A stretch of 64,000 nt of DNA from Bryopsis sp. KO-2023 (lineage: Eukaryota; Chlorophyta; Ulvophyceae; Bryopsidales; Bryopsidaceae), in the NCBI GenBank assembly GCA_030272585.1, contig BSYQ01000002.1:62001-126000 (forward strand), written 5' to 3'. This document shows, piece after piece, positions 1 through 9,529 of the stretch. The notes beneath the pieces are model-generated. The model did no database searches. It was not told the origin of the DNA and saw only the letters and a list, made by a program, of their open reading frames with translations. Made by a program: the position numbers and the translations under genes. How positions within the stretch are numbered: position 1 is the stretch's first letter; each line of letters begins with the position of its first letter.

Positions 1-1
1 A

Positions 2-1453
2 TTTACCGCGGTAGAGGAAACGCTGCAGCGAGCTGTAGCAACCGCGTGGAGTGCAGCAGCCAACAACCTTAAGAAGGAATTGGCAGAACAAGAGCTGCAG
101 ATCGATTTGCTGGGAGAGTCCCTCAGAGACGGCTCTGAAAAACTTCAAGTGCAGAGCGAAACAACGGACAAGATGCTGCGTTTGAACCCGGCGGTACCAG
201 CACCACGGGTACGCGAAGAACTGGATCGCCAAGTCCAAGTTCTGTTGTCAAACGCAACACTTGATCTGGAACCGTCCAAGGACGATGATGCGGGAGGCTC
301 AAGCAAGGGCAAGGGGAAAGGGAAAAACAAACGCCCAAGCTCGCCGTGTAGGGATGAAGATCCACACGGAAAGAGAAGGCGAGAGGACGATGACGATGAA
401 GGTGGTGAGCCACCGAGGGATCGTATGCCTGGAGATGCAGCAAGAGCCAACTTGTTACTCAAGTTAAAGGCTGCCGCATTAAAGACTCCAGCACCCTCAC
501 AACCAGCACCAACAGTTCAGACTCCCGGAGATGAGGCTACCGCAATAGCACCGGGGGAGGACTTATTCGACATGAGAGAGGAGGAACTTTTGGACTTGGA
601 TTTTAACGAAGAAATTGACTTCGGCAGTCCACCTCCTAGGCTCGAAGGTCCTAGTTCTGAACTGGAGGACGGGGAAATAAGGAATGATGAAGGGCCAAGC
701 CAGGTGACAGAGGTTCAGCGTGCGGTACATCCACCGTTGGAGTTAGCTCCAACAGAAGCAGCACTTCGGGCTTTCCGAGAAAAGGTTAAGCTCAGGAGAT
801 TAAGGGCGGCTGCTCAGGACAAAGTGGATGCTGCACCCAGCGAAGTGAACCTGTCACGGGAGGATATCGAGGAGGCTTGCAACCCCATCACTGCGTCAGA
901 GAAATGGCCGAAGGTCCAATATACTAACCCCAGGGACCGAGCCTTGCAAAATTACCGCGGCAACCGGCACTTTCACGAGTTGCCCATGTGCATTTGGTGC
1001 GGGAGAAGCCCAATGCAAGCAAGTGCTCAGCGGCTGACGCAGAAGAAGTATTCCGTCCTTCCTTGTGGGTATCACCTCGTGTGTGATGCTCACCGGTTGG
1101 CATACTCGATGCTGGGGCGCATCGTCACGGCGGTCCAAAAAGTCGCGGAAGTGGACAACAAGTCCATCGCCACCGTCTCCCCATTCTCTCTACCTGCCCA
1201 TATGTTGAAGCTGACACGCTCGACGTTCGAAGAAATCCCTCCGTTCCCGGCTGAGCACGAGAAGTTGCCACACTGCAACATGTGTGTGAAGCGGCAGCTC
1301 AAGGTGTCCGGCATCACAAGGGATCTGCCATTCCTTAAGTCCAAGAGGGTGGCTGCCGCATTTGATCCCTGTGTCCGGTATCGTGCAGTGCAGCAAGCGC
1401 ATGCGCAGGAGCAGCGTGCTATCCAGCAAGCGCCAGCGCAGGAACCGCGTTAA
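2..1453 (+). CDS. ORF3, RING-like zinc-binding accessory protein (partial, N-terminus off window)
   Basis: This is the third gene of a Ty3/gypsy element, downstream of pol. The frame is open to the window edge, so the ATG at position 80 is not the true start; the complete copy at 9978-11792 has about 120 more residues. Visible parts are the end of a coiled coil, a basic KGKGKGKNK tract, an acidic segment rich in D and E, and a C-terminal Cys/His array: CIWC, then CGYHLVCDAH, then CNMC. In this copy the residue after the last His of the CGYHLVCDAH block is Arg, where the other copies have Trp. The function is unknown; a RING-like cross-brace zinc fold is inferred from ligand spacing. Confidence 0.85.
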   Translation, partial: FTAVEETLQRAVATAWSAAANNLKKELAEQELQIDLLGESLRDGSEKLQVQSETTDKMLRLNPAVPAPRVREELDRQVQVLLSNATLDLEPSKDDDAGGSSKGKGKGKNKRPSSPCRDEDPHGKRRREDDDDEGGEPPRDRMPGDAARANLLLKLKAAALKTPAPSQPAPTVQTPGDEATAIAPGEDLFDMREEELLDLDFNEEIDFGSPPPRLEGPSSELEDGEIRNDEGPSQVTEVQRAVHPPLELAPTEAALRAFREKVKLRRLRAAAQDKVDAAPSEVNLSREDIEEACNPITASEKWPKVQYTNPRDRALQNYRGNRHFHELPMCIWCGRSPMQASAQRLTQKKYSVLPCGYHLVCDAHRLAYSMLGRIVTAVQKVAEVDNKSIATVSPFSLPAHMLKLTRSTFEEIPPFPAEHEKLPHCNMCVKRQLKVSGITRDLPFLKSKRVAAAFDPCVRYRAVQQAHAQEQRAIQQAPAQEPR

Positions 1454-1636
1454 GGAGGAGGGAAAAGGAGTTATCGTCGACCAAGTGTGTGCGTGCAGCA
1501 GCTGTCAGAGACGTCAGAGCAAGAGACAGGTCCAAGACAGTTGGGTGTGGGTATGGGAGTGGGTGAGTTTTGTGTTTGTGTTTTTGTGTTTTTGTTTTTC
1601 TTTGTGTTTTGGTGTGCGTGGGCGCCCACTTTTTGC

Positions 1637-1644
1637 GGGGGGGG
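1637..1644 (+). other. G-run serving as polypurine tract of copy A
   Basis: Eight consecutive G lie 4 nt before the LTR start TGTTAG. Its position immediately 5' of the 3' LTR is where a plus-strand primer lies. The same G-run occupies this site in every family in the window. Confidence 0.6.
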
Positions 1645-1648
1645 CGTA

Positions 1649-2066
1649 TGTTAGTCTTTTAGCGCTCACGAGGTAGTTTGGGATAGAGCCGAGGGTGGCT
1701 GACGCATGTGGGTTCGCGAGTAAGACAGATTAGACCCAGAGTTTGGGGCATGCGTCAGCGTACTACACTTAGGGGTATTTAAGAGGCCCACTCGTTGTTT
1801 TGACATTCCATTCTAGTTGTAAGAACTCGGGATTCGTGGGATTGGTGTGTTCCCGCTTGTGTGTGTGTTTGTGTGTGTGTGTCTAAGTGTTTGCCTGACG
1901 CAATCACTTATCCAACCAAGTGCTCTAGTAGCGTTCACAACCGCGCTAGCTAGAGAGTTGTCTAAAGCAACAAACCCCACAAGTATACTTGCGTTAGCCA
2001 GCAAGTTATCACGAATCCAACCAACACAGCCGACCACTATTGCGTCACCCACAAGCTTCACTATCA
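1649..2066 (+). repeat. 3' LTR of copy A (family 1)
   Basis: The 418-bp LTR begins TGTTAG and ends CTATCA. It matches the 421-bp LTRs at 2317 and 11974. Inside are an 11-bp inverted repeat (GCTGACGCATG ... CATGCGTCAGC), a TATA-like GGGGTATTTAAG and a variable GT microsatellite. The match ends abruptly at 2066, where LINE coding sequence begins. Confidence 0.95.
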
Positions 2067-2068
2067 CA

Positions 2069-2316
2069 CACTCCATAAACTCACTCAGACCCATTAGTCT
2101 GCTTGTGACAATCTCGAAGTTGTTGGAACGGGTGGTGAACCGGCGTCTCCAAAACTGGCTGACCTCCAATGATTTGCTGAGCTCCTCTCAGTTCGGTTTC
2201 AGGCCAGGTCGTTCGCTCCAGGGAGCCCTTCATCTCATGATGAACACAATCCAGGCTGATTTTGATCAACAAAGGGATACGCTGGGCCTCTCATTTGATT
2301 TAAAGTCGGCCTTCGA
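2069..2316 (+). CDS. LINE reverse transcriptase, N-terminal fragment
   Basis: The frame reads RPISLLVTISKLLERVV, then QFGFRPGRS and SFDLKSAFD, which are RT motifs 2 to A of LINE elements (the RPISLL, QxGFRxGRS and first catalytic Asp blocks). It is bounded on the left by the LTR of copy A and on the right by the LTR of element B. The open frame that runs into it from the LTR is fortuitous. The fragment has no internal stop, so the LINE was probably young when it was hit. Confidence 0.88.
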
Positions 2317-2737
2317 TGTTAGTCTTTTAGCGCTATACGAGGTAGTTTGGGATAGAGCCGAGGGTGGCTGACGCATGTGGGTTCACGAGTAAGACAGATT
2401 AGACCCAGAGTTTGGGGCATGCGTCAGCGTACTACACTTAGGGGTACTTAAGAGGCCCACTCGTTGTTTTGACACTCATAGTTACTTTGTAAGAACTCGG
2501 GATTCGTGGGATTGGTGTGTTCCCGCTTGTGTGTGTGTTTGTGTGTGTGTGTGTTAAGTGTTTGCCTGACGCAATCACTTCCCAACCCAAGTGCTCTAGT
2601 AGCGTTCACAACCGCGCTAGCTAGAGAGTTGTCTAAACCAACAAACCCCACAAGTATACTTGCGTTAGCCAGCAAGTTATCACGAATCCAATCAACACAG
2701 CCGACCACTATTGCGTCACCCACAAGCTTCACTATCA
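2317..2737 (+). repeat. 5' LTR of element B
   Basis: The 421-bp LTR runs from TGTTAG to CTATCA. It carries four TGACGCA/TGCGTCA heptamers, a TATA-like GTACTTAAG and a GT tract. It is the presumed promoter for the element RNA. Confidence 0.96.
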
Positions 2738-2739
2738 AT

Positions 2740-2751
2740 TGGTTTCGGAGC
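2740..2751 (+). other. Primer-binding site of element B
   Basis: TGGTTTCGGAGC starts 3 nt after the 5' LTR. TGG is the complement of a tRNA CCA end, so the primer tRNA should end in GCTCCGAAACCA. The identical 12-mer follows the 5' LTR of all four other elements whose 5' end is visible or inferred. I cannot name the tRNA isotype from this alone. Confidence 0.85.
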
Positions 2752-2882
2752 GAGGCAAGAACTTTAAGTTCTTGAGATCGAAACTTGTGAACGTGGCGCA
2801 ACAAACGTTTTTGTTTGTTTGTTTGGTAGAGAGAAACTCCAACCGTGGTTGTTGAGTACTCCCAAATAGTGGCTGAGAAACC

Positions 2883-5534
2883 ATGGCTGACCGTGAACAC
2901 GCATTGGCAGTGCGCGAGCCTCAAGTTGAAGAGCCAGGGATTGAACCTGAGTTCGATGAGGAATTGCCTGACGCACCCAATGTTGTGTATCAACAAATAA
3001 ACGTCCAGAACATCCACAATGTCCAGCAAGCAGCTGTCGACATAGACATGGGAGCTGATGCGGAAGCCTTAAGAGAGGATGTGGATGCGGTCCATGACCG
3101 TGTGGACGATTTAGCCCACGGGCTAAGGGGTCACCTGCAGCAAGTTGACCAGACACTGGGGCAGAGGCTAGCCCATGCTGAGGTCTCTGTGTCGAACCAA
3201 CTGGCTGGCGCATCAGAGGTGATCGGGCAGGCGCTGGAAACACAGCACCAGCATGCGCAACAGGTTGAGGCCACACAGCATGCGGTGGTGTCGCAACAGC
3301 AGAAGCTGGATTCAGTAGCGGCTCAGCATAGTCGATACGAGCAGAGGCTATTACGCCAAGATATCGACCATAGAAAAGAAAGAGCCGAAATCAAAGCTTC
3401 TGTGGACGCAATAACGAGGAGAATGGATGCCGCAGACATTCTAGCGGACTCTCGTTTTGCTGACCTAAAAGAATCAACTGAAGCATCAGCACTTCAGTTA
3501 AAACAACTCTCCGAGTTATCCCTTGTTCAAGGGCGGAGAATTGAAGGCTTATTAGGAACTGTTGCGGATTCCAACGAAAAAGTCGAACGGACTCTAGAAT
3601 TGTTTCGGGAGTCCTTGCACAAACAAGGTGCTGAGGTGAAGCGTTTGCAGAGCTCCAGAGTAGCAATTCAAAAAGATTTGATTGCCTTGGAGAAAAAGGC
3701 ATCCAAAACCTGGGATCAGCAGCAAGATGCAGCTGATGTGGTTGCCTTAAGATTATCTGGCCTGGAACGAAGCATGGAGGATGTGAGTGGCGGAAGTCAG
3801 AGTGCCCAAAGTGGAAGTGATGCTCGTGCAGTATCACCAGAGCGAGAAGAATCAACTTCTCCTGAGCCTGAGGACTCAGCCTTTGGGATGCCACTGCCGA
3901 AGAAATCAGTAAAGCAGTTGGCTGCATCATGGCCGCCACTAGACCAGAGCTTCGCGGTAGGAATGGTTGGGGCAGGAACCTCAACAATACCGGCTCCTCC
4001 AGCAGTACAGGTTGAGGAGGGTGAAATTGTTGCTGCAGAAGCACCACCATGCACTGCAGTGGACAGCGCACCAGACGTTGATTTCACATTCCCTCAGTTG
4101 ATACCTCCAAGTACAAGAGCTCAGCCTGGAGTACGCATCTCAGAACCCGACTCTGCCGATGGATCACGTAGACCCACACGAACTAACCCAAGAGTTCTCT
4201 CCTCAGCAGAAGTGTTATATCAAATTGACCTTGAGCGTGCTAAGGCACAGGTCAGAGAAGAGAAAGGAAAAGAACCCATGCAGATCCCCACACGTACTGG
4301 AAGATTGGGACTTGGGTTAAGTGCTTTGGGAGCAAGGGTAGAAAATAATCCCTTTGCTGCACTTGGTTCATATGAGTCTACTGGTGGACCCAGTCGAGTT
4401 CCTCGCATGCGTGGTAACTTTGGAGACCCTGGTGATGACGACCCAGATGATGATGGCGGTGATGATTACCGCGACAGACGAAACCGCCCACCTTCCCGCA
4501 TTCCAGGTGCGCCTGATGGCGGTGGAGGTGGTGGCGGCGGTGGAGATGGTGGAGGCGGTGGACCTCCCGGTGGACCTCCTGATGGAGGTGGAGGTGGAGG
4601 TGGCGCTGGACCAGCAGGCCCAGGACCTCCTAGGCAAGGACAGTGGTTGCCTAGCACTGTCAAGTTGCAAATGCCTCGCGCATTTAACGGAAGTGGAGAA
4701 CCAAAAGCCCGTAAATGGCAAGTGCTCATGACGCGGTACTTGAGAACCTGCGGAGTGCATGAAGCACAGTGGCAATCGATTATGGCCACTAACCTTTATG
4801 GAGCTGCCTCGGATTGGTTAACGATGCAAGAGTTGAAAATTCACCGAGGTGAAAGACCACCCTTCCGTGACTGGATGGACTTCATGGATGGCTTAGCTAC
4901 AGCTTTCGAATTCTCTAGTGATCGAGATGAAGCGTGGCGTGACCTCCACAAACTCAAGCAGACTGGAACCGTGAAACAGTTCGTTAAAGAGTTTCAGCGG
5001 TTAGTCTTGAGGATTCCAGACCTCGAAGAGGATCACCAGTATTTGCTCTTCGTGGATGGACTTAAGAGTGAAGTTCAGAAGTTAGTCGCAGCAACGGTAC
5101 CTCGAGATGTCGAGGCCGCCATCATATCCGCCGAACGATTGGAAGCCCTTGGAGTTGGAACACAAGGCCAAGGAGGGCAGACCAATCAGAAAAAGAAAGG
5201 AGTCTGGCGTGGTGGAAGAAAGAAGAAAGGCCAGAATCAGGGTCAGCAGCAGCAGAACCCCACACCACCAGCCCAAGCACCACCACAAGCTGCCGCAGGA
5301 GTGCAACAGCAGCAGCAACAGCAACAAGGACGAGGAGGAGGACGTGGTGGTGGTGGACGTGGACGCGGTGGTGGTAACCGTGGAAGAGGACAAGCCAATC
5401 AGGGAAGACAGAACCCCCAGGGGGGAGGGGGATATAATTGTTATCTTTGTGGAAAGAAGGGTCACCCTGTGAGGCAATGTCCTAGATTGGAGGAGGTGAA
5501 AAACCTCCCCGATGTAAAAAAAATGTTAAACTGA
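2883..5534 (+). CDS. gag: Gag of element B
   Basis: This 883-residue structural protein should form the virus-like particle and bind element RNA. The N-terminal half (about 30-330) is acidic and coiled-coil rich; a Ser/Pro-rich linker follows. A Gly-rich stretch lies near 540-585, then a retrotransposon Gag/capsid domain (about 595-760; blocks include GAASDWL and FVDGLKSEV). Next come an RG/Gln-rich basic tract and a CCHC zinc knuckle, CYLCGKKGHPVRQC (C-x2-C-x4-H-x4-C), close to the C-terminus. The ATG lies 131 nt after the PBS and is the first long-frame start. The gene overlaps pol in the -1 frame through a slippery run next to its stop. It is much longer than typical Ty3 Gag because of the coiled-coil half. 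Confidence 0.93.
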   Translation: MADREHALAVREPQVEEPGIEPEFDEELPDAPNVVYQQINVQNIHNVQQAAVDIDMGADAEALREDVDAVHDRVDDLAHGLRGHLQQVDQTLGQRLAHAEVSVSNQLAGASEVIGQALETQHQHAQQVEATQHAVVSQQQKLDSVAAQHSRYEQRLLRQDIDHRKERAEIKASVDAITRRMDAADILADSRFADLKESTEASALQLKQLSELSLVQGRRIEGLLGTVADSNEKVERTLELFRESLHKQGAEVKRLQSSRVAIQKDLIALEKKASKTWDQQQDAADVVALRLSGLERSMEDVSGGSQSAQSGSDARAVSPEREESTSPEPEDSAFGMPLPKKSVKQLAASWPPLDQSFAVGMVGAGTSTIPAPPAVQVEEGEIVAAEAPPCTAVDSAPDVDFTFPQLIPPSTRAQPGVRISEPDSADGSRRPTRTNPRVLSSAEVLYQIDLERAKAQVREEKGKEPMQIPTRTGRLGLGLSALGARVENNPFAALGSYESTGGPSRVPRMRGNFGDPGDDDPDDDGGDDYRDRRNRPPSRIPGAPDGGGGGGGGGDGGGGGPPGGPPDGGGGGGGAGPAGPGPPRQGQWLPSTVKLQMPRAFNGSGEPKARKWQVLMTRYLRTCGVHEAQWQSIMATNLYGAASDWLTMQELKIHRGERPPFRDWMDFMDGLATAFEFSSDRDEAWRDLHKLKQTGTVKQFVKEFQRLVLRIPDLEEDHQYLLFVDGLKSEVQKLVAATVPRDVEAAIISAERLEALGVGTQGQGGQTNQKKKGVWRGGRKKKGQNQGQQQQNPTPPAQAPPQAAAGVQQQQQQQQGRGGGRGGGGRGRGGGNRGRGQANQGRQNPQGGGGYNCYLCGKKGHPVRQCPRLEEVKNLPDVKKMLN
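5516..5522 (+). promoter_or_regulatory. Predicted -1 ribosomal frameshift site, gag to pol
   Basis: The heptamer A AAA AAA is in the correct phase of the gag frame (codons AAA AAA after a codon ending in A) and lies 10 nt before the gag stop. Reading codon by codon, the -1 frame is open from here through the pol ATG at 5789. This is a canonical X-XXY-YYZ slip site. Confidence 0.72.
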
Positions 5535-8500
5535 CCGCCAGGCAGGAAACTGCTTCGTCTGAGCCTGGCCGACGCAAACGTCGTAAGCGAAACAGAGTTC
5601 GTAGGCGGCGTAGGAAGCATAGATCAAAAGTAGGTGCCTCGAAAAAGGTTTGTACTCACAGCGGAAAACCTGAGGAGCGGACTAGTACACCGCGTGAAGA
5701 GAGAACAGAGACACTCTCCACATCTACCCAATCGGCACATGACAACTGCGATTGGAAAAATGAACAGAAGGAAAGCACACCGGATGAGATGGACGCGCCT
5801 CATGCGTCATCTGCATCTCTTCCCTCTGTGAGTGAATCTGTGGGCTCATTGGAGTCGCAGAGTAGTCTACAGGAGTCCCTGCCTGCAGACGTAGACGATA
5901 GTGGGTCAGAAACAATCCAGCGGTCTACCACAGAGCGAGTTAATGTGTCAGAAGTTCGATCAACTTCATCAACCAAGGGTGACACATGCCCTCTGTTAAA
6001 AATTCAAGAAGTGCCTGTGAGAGGGTACGAAGTAAAAGCACGGATCAAGACCACGGACCTTTATGCATTCATTGATTGTGGAAGTACCGCAAACTATATC
6101 AATGATAAGGTAGCGCGTGATCTCGGGTTGTCGATTACACCAAGCTCCAAGAGAGCAATGTTGGCAAACGGAGATATTAAAGAACTGGCTGGCAGCTGTA
6201 ACAACCTCCGAGTAAAGATAGGAGGGCTGAAGTGCAAAATGAAAGCGGATCTGTTCCCAGACCTTGGTTATGACCTAATATTGGGCATGCCTTGGTTGCA
6301 GAAAGAAAACCCCCGCATAGACTTTCAGCAGAATGAGATTTCAGTTTGCAAAAACAGCCAAGTGTTTCATCTCCCGTTGCGTCATCCAACCCAAGAGAGT
6401 ATTGAACCTGAACGAAAAGTACAGTCGATACTGCAAGAAGTGCCAGTGACTGAGTGTTCAGCTAAGAGAATGATGCGTCATCTCAAAACAGAGACAGCAT
6501 TCATGGTTGTAGTGCAAGAGTCTGAAGAGAAAGCTTTAGGCCAACATGAATTGCCTGACGCAATAGAGCGAACACAGCCATTCAACACTGAGGATGAGAT
6601 TGGCAAACTTATTCGTTCAGACACCCCTGCCGAAATTAAAAAGGTGGTAGAAACACACCGTGGTGTGTTCCCTCGTGATTTACCCCCAGGGATCCCTCCG
6701 AAGAGAAAAGGTCATGAGTTTAAGATAGACCTGGAGGATCCAACACCTATCCATCGTCCAATATACAAGCTTTCACCAGCAGAGCTGGATGAAGTGAAAG
6801 CACAAGTGGACTACCTTCTGGAACAGAAGAAAATCAAACCATCCGAGTCCCCTTGGGGCGCGCCAATCCTGTTTGTACCAAAAAAGGATGGAGGCTTAAG
6901 GATGTGTGTGGATTACAGGTGGATCAATAAGGTGACGGTGAAAAACCGATATCCTTTACCCCTGCCAGAAGAATTGATGGATAGAGTGTTCAAAGCCAAA
7001 GTGTTCTCAAAGTTAGATCTGCGATCAGGCTATTGGCAATTTCCAGTAAGGCCATCTGATACAGATAAAACAGCGTTCCGCACGAGATACGGTCACTTTG
7101 AGTTTTTGGTAGCGCCTTTTGGGCTAACCAATTGCCCAGCGCAATTCCAAACTCTAGTGCAAGACCTACTCGCAGAGTTTTTAGATGATTTTGTTGTTGT
7201 CTTTATTGATGACATACTCATCTTCTCTGACAACATGGAACAGCATGCCGAACACTTAGAGAAAGTCCTGTCGCGACTAGCAGAATATCAACTTTTTGCT
7301 AAGGCAAGTAAAAGTGAGCTGGCTGTCGCAACAGTAGACTATCTTGGCTACCGCATTAGCGGAAGTGGGTTAGAACCACAGGAACAAAAAGTGAAGGCAG
7401 TGAAGGAGTGGAAGGAACTACAGAGTGTTAGTGATGTACGTAGTTTCCTTGGAATGGTTTCATACTACAGGAAATTCATTCCCCAGTTTGCACATATTGC
7501 TGGACCACTCCATGACTTAGTGAAAAAAGACCATCCCTGGAGATGGGGACAGGTTGAGCGTGGCGCATTCAATGAACTGAAAAAGCGTCTAAGTCAAGCT
7601 CCCGTCCTTATTTTTCCAGATGCGTCACTGCCTTACACTGTGATCACTGATGCGTCGAATGAGGCCATCGGTGCCGTGTTAACACAGGATCACGGAGAGG
7701 GGCTACAGCCAATAGCTTACCTCTCACGTAGATTCAAGCCTGCCGAGCTTAACTATGCACCATACGACAAAGAGTTGTGTGCAATATGTTATGCGATGGT
7801 GCAGTGGAGACATTATCTAGAAGGTTGTGCGGGTGGAGTAACAGTGTTCACTGACCACCAACCTCTGACGCATATTCTGTCGCAGAGGAACCTTTCTAGA
7901 ACCCAAGCAAGATGGCTTGAGGCGGGGTACCTGACTTCGATCAACCCCAAGATCTCCTATATCAAAGGCAAGGCTAATGTGTTAGCAGATGCTCTCTCCC
8001 GCAGTGTTCCTAAGCCCGTGGAAACTGCGATGAACATTTCCACTTGGCAAGTGCATCAAGCAAGCCAAGACGAGTGGAAACAAGCCCTCCAAGCTGATAA
8101 CTCCTTGGTGAAGATATTGCGGAAGCTTGAGAGTGGCGAGGAAGTTGAGGGATATTTCCTCAGAGAGGGAATACTCTGGACGGTCCCAAAGAGAGGATTA
8201 GTCGAGAAAGTGGTGGTTCCTAAAGGCCAGCGCAATAAGATCATGAAGGAGTGCCATGAGACACCTTCAGCAGGCCATACAGGACCAGCGCGAACAGGAG
8301 AAATCCTCGCGCGGCGATATTGGTGGAAGGGGTGGATGAATGAGTTGAAGGCATTTGTGCGCGAATGCCCTGTGTGCCAACAAATAAAAGCTGACACACA
8401 GAAGCCTATGGGCTTACTTCAACCCCTGCCAATACCTGAGCGGAAGTGGGAGCAGATTACCACTGACTTGGTGACAGATCTACCAGCATCCAATGGGTTT

Positions 8501-9529
8501 AGTGCTGTAGCTGTCTTTGTCGATAGACTTACCAAGTTTGTGCATTTCGCCCCATGTACTAAAGAGATTACCGCTGCAGGATACGCCCAACTTTTTATCG
8601 AACATGTTTACCGCAACCATGGCCTACCTAAAGTGATTGTGTCTGATAGAGACCCTCGCTTTACCAGCAAGTTCTGGCAGACGCTTTTTAAAGCTCTGGG
8701 TACAGAGATTCGTATGAGTACAGCTTACCACCCTCAGACGGATGGGCAGAGTGAGGTTACCATACGTACTCTGGAAAATTTTCTAAGGCCATATGCTGAG
8801 AGGTATCCCCATAAGTGGGTTGAGTATTTACCTACAGCAGAGTTTGCAGCAAACAATGCAGTGAATGCGAGTACAGGGTTCGCACCTGCATACTTGATGT
8901 ATGGGTACCATCCAGAAACACCAAACATTGGTGGGACGGCAACGCAATTTCAAGTGGAAGCAGTTAAGACTATGGTAGCACGGATGGCACAGGACTTAGA
9001 TACCGCAAAAGCATATTACTCTAGAGCACAACACAGAATGTGTGTGAGTGCAAACAAGAAGAGGAAAGATATTGCTTTTGAAAAAGGGGATAAAGTCCTG
9101 ATAAAAAGCCGTTTTATTCCGTTGGCTGCTTTGAACAAAGTGAGTCCCAAACTGCGCCGTCGATTTGTGGGTCCCTTTGAAATTGTGGAGAAAATATCAA
9201 AGGTGGCTTACAGAGTTCAACTTCCGGAAACATGGCTCATTCACCCAGTGTTTCATGTTTCTAAGTTCAAGCGTTATCACGCCTCGAGTGATAACAGCAG
9301 GCAAATACAACCTCCAGAAGGAGAGTTGATTGGTAGCGAAGTAGAGTATGAGGTCGAAAATATCCTAAGGGCTAGAGGTAAACGCAATCGTGAATACCTA
9401 GTGCTGTGGAAAGGATACGATCTACTTGACGCTACTTGGGAACCTGAAGCTAATCTGGTTAACGCACCAGATATACTTCGCGCATTTAAAGAGAAAGAAA
9501 GAAAAGAGTTGCAGAAAGGAAGAGAATAG
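5522..9529 (+). CDS. pol: Pol of element B (protease, RT, RNase H, integrase, chromodomain)
   Basis: This is the -1 frame extension of Gag; an internal ATG lies at 5789 and residues below count from it. A basic Arg/Lys-rich N-terminal part is followed by a retropepsin (IDCGST near 97, LILGMPW near 164), RT (LRMCVDYRWINK; VVVFIDDILIFS near 470), and RNase H (TDAS near 619). Integrase has an HHCC zinc domain (GHTG ... CPVCQ near 829-866) and a DDE core (TDLVTDLP near 892, VSDRDPRF near 950, DGQSE near 988). A C-terminal chromodomain lies at about 1187-1235 (YLVLWKGYD ... TWEP). All catalytic residues I could check are present. The chromodomain places it among chromoviruses, whose integrase can be guided to modified histones. 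The protease uses D-C-G rather than the common D-S/T-G. Confidence 0.95.
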   Translation, partial: NVKLTARQETASSEPGRRKRRKRNRVRRRRRKHRSKVGASKKVCTHSGKPEERTSTPREERTETLSTSTQSAHDNCDWKNEQKESTPDEMDAPHASSASLPSVSESVGSLESQSSLQESLPADVDDSGSETIQRSTTERVNVSEVRSTSSTKGDTCPLLKIQEVPVRGYEVKARIKTTDLYAFIDCGSTANYINDKVARDLGLSITPSSKRAMLANGDIKELAGSCNNLRVKIGGLKCKMKADLFPDLGYDLILGMPWLQKENPRIDFQQNEISVCKNSQVFHLPLRHPTQESIEPERKVQSILQEVPVTECSAKRMMRHLKTETAFMVVVQESEEKALGQHELPDAIERTQPFNTEDEIGKLIRSDTPAEIKKVVETHRGVFPRDLPPGIPPKRKGHEFKIDLEDPTPIHRPIYKLSPAELDEVKAQVDYLLEQKKIKPSESPWGAPILFVPKKDGGLRMCVDYRWINKVTVKNRYPLPLPEELMDRVFKAKVFSKLDLRSGYWQFPVRPSDTDKTAFRTRYGHFEFLVAPFGLTNCPAQFQTLVQDLLAEFLDDFVVVFIDDILIFSDNMEQHAEHLEKVLSRLAEYQLFAKASKSELAVATVDYLGYRISGSGLEPQEQKVKAVKEWKELQSVSDVRSFLGMVSYYRKFIPQFAHIAGPLHDLVKKDHPWRWGQVERGAFNELKKRLSQAPVLIFPDASLPYTVITDASNEAIGAVLTQDHGEGLQPIAYLSRRFKPAELNYAPYDKELCAICYAMVQWRHYLEGCAGGVTVFTDHQPLTHILSQRNLSRTQARWLEAGYLTSINPKISYIKGKANVLADALSRSVPKPVETAMNISTWQVHQASQDEWKQALQADNSLVKILRKLESGEEVEGYFLREGILWTVPKRGLVEKVVVPKGQRNKIMKECHETPSAGHTGPARTGEILARRYWWKGWMNELKAFVRECPVCQQIKADTQKPMGLLQPLPIPERKWEQITTDLVTDLPASNGFSAVAVFVDRLTKFVHFAPCTKEITAAGYAQLFIEHVYRNHGLPKVIVSDRDPRFTSKFWQTLFKALGTEIRMSTAYHPQTDGQSEVTIRTLENFLRPYAERYPHKWVEYLPTAEFAANNAVNASTGFAPAYLMYGYHPETPNIGGTATQFQVEAVKTMVARMAQDLDTAKAYYSRAQHRMCVSANKKRKDIAFEKGDKVLIKSRFIPLAALNKVSPKLRRRFVGPFEIVEKISKVAYRVQLPETWLIHPVFHVSKFKRYHASSDNSRQIQPPEGELIGSEVEYEVENILRARGKRNREYLVLWKGYDLLDATWEPEANLVNAPDILRAFKEKERKELQKGRE

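Larger units (their letters stand above)
1..2066 (+). mobile_element. Ty3/gypsy element, family 1, copy A (3' part only)
   Basis: This is the 3' end of a chromovirus-type LTR retrotransposon truncated by the left window edge. It contains the C-terminal three quarters of ORF3, a G-run next to the LTR and a complete 3' LTR. Position 1 aligns with 10340 of the complete copy at 2317-12394 with no indel through the end of ORF3 and only scattered substitutions; the first indel lies in the G/T-rich stretch after the stop codon. Sequence to its right is LINE reverse transcriptase, so this copy also appears to be inserted in that LINE. Its left TSD is outside the window; the right one would be CACAC at 2067-2071. 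Confidence 0.93.

Noticed and set aside
1847-2371. 174-codon open frame starting in the LTR (MFPLVCVFVCVCLS)
   Set aside because: Its first part is GT microsatellite and LTR. Only the stretch from 2069 is real coding sequence (LINE RT), and its end runs into the next LTR.
5082-5477. Minus-strand frame over the gag Gln/Gly-rich region
   Set aside because: It is low-complexity antisense of the Gag zinc-knuckle region. Similar Ser/Thr-rich antisense frames appear over every Gly-rich gag linker.
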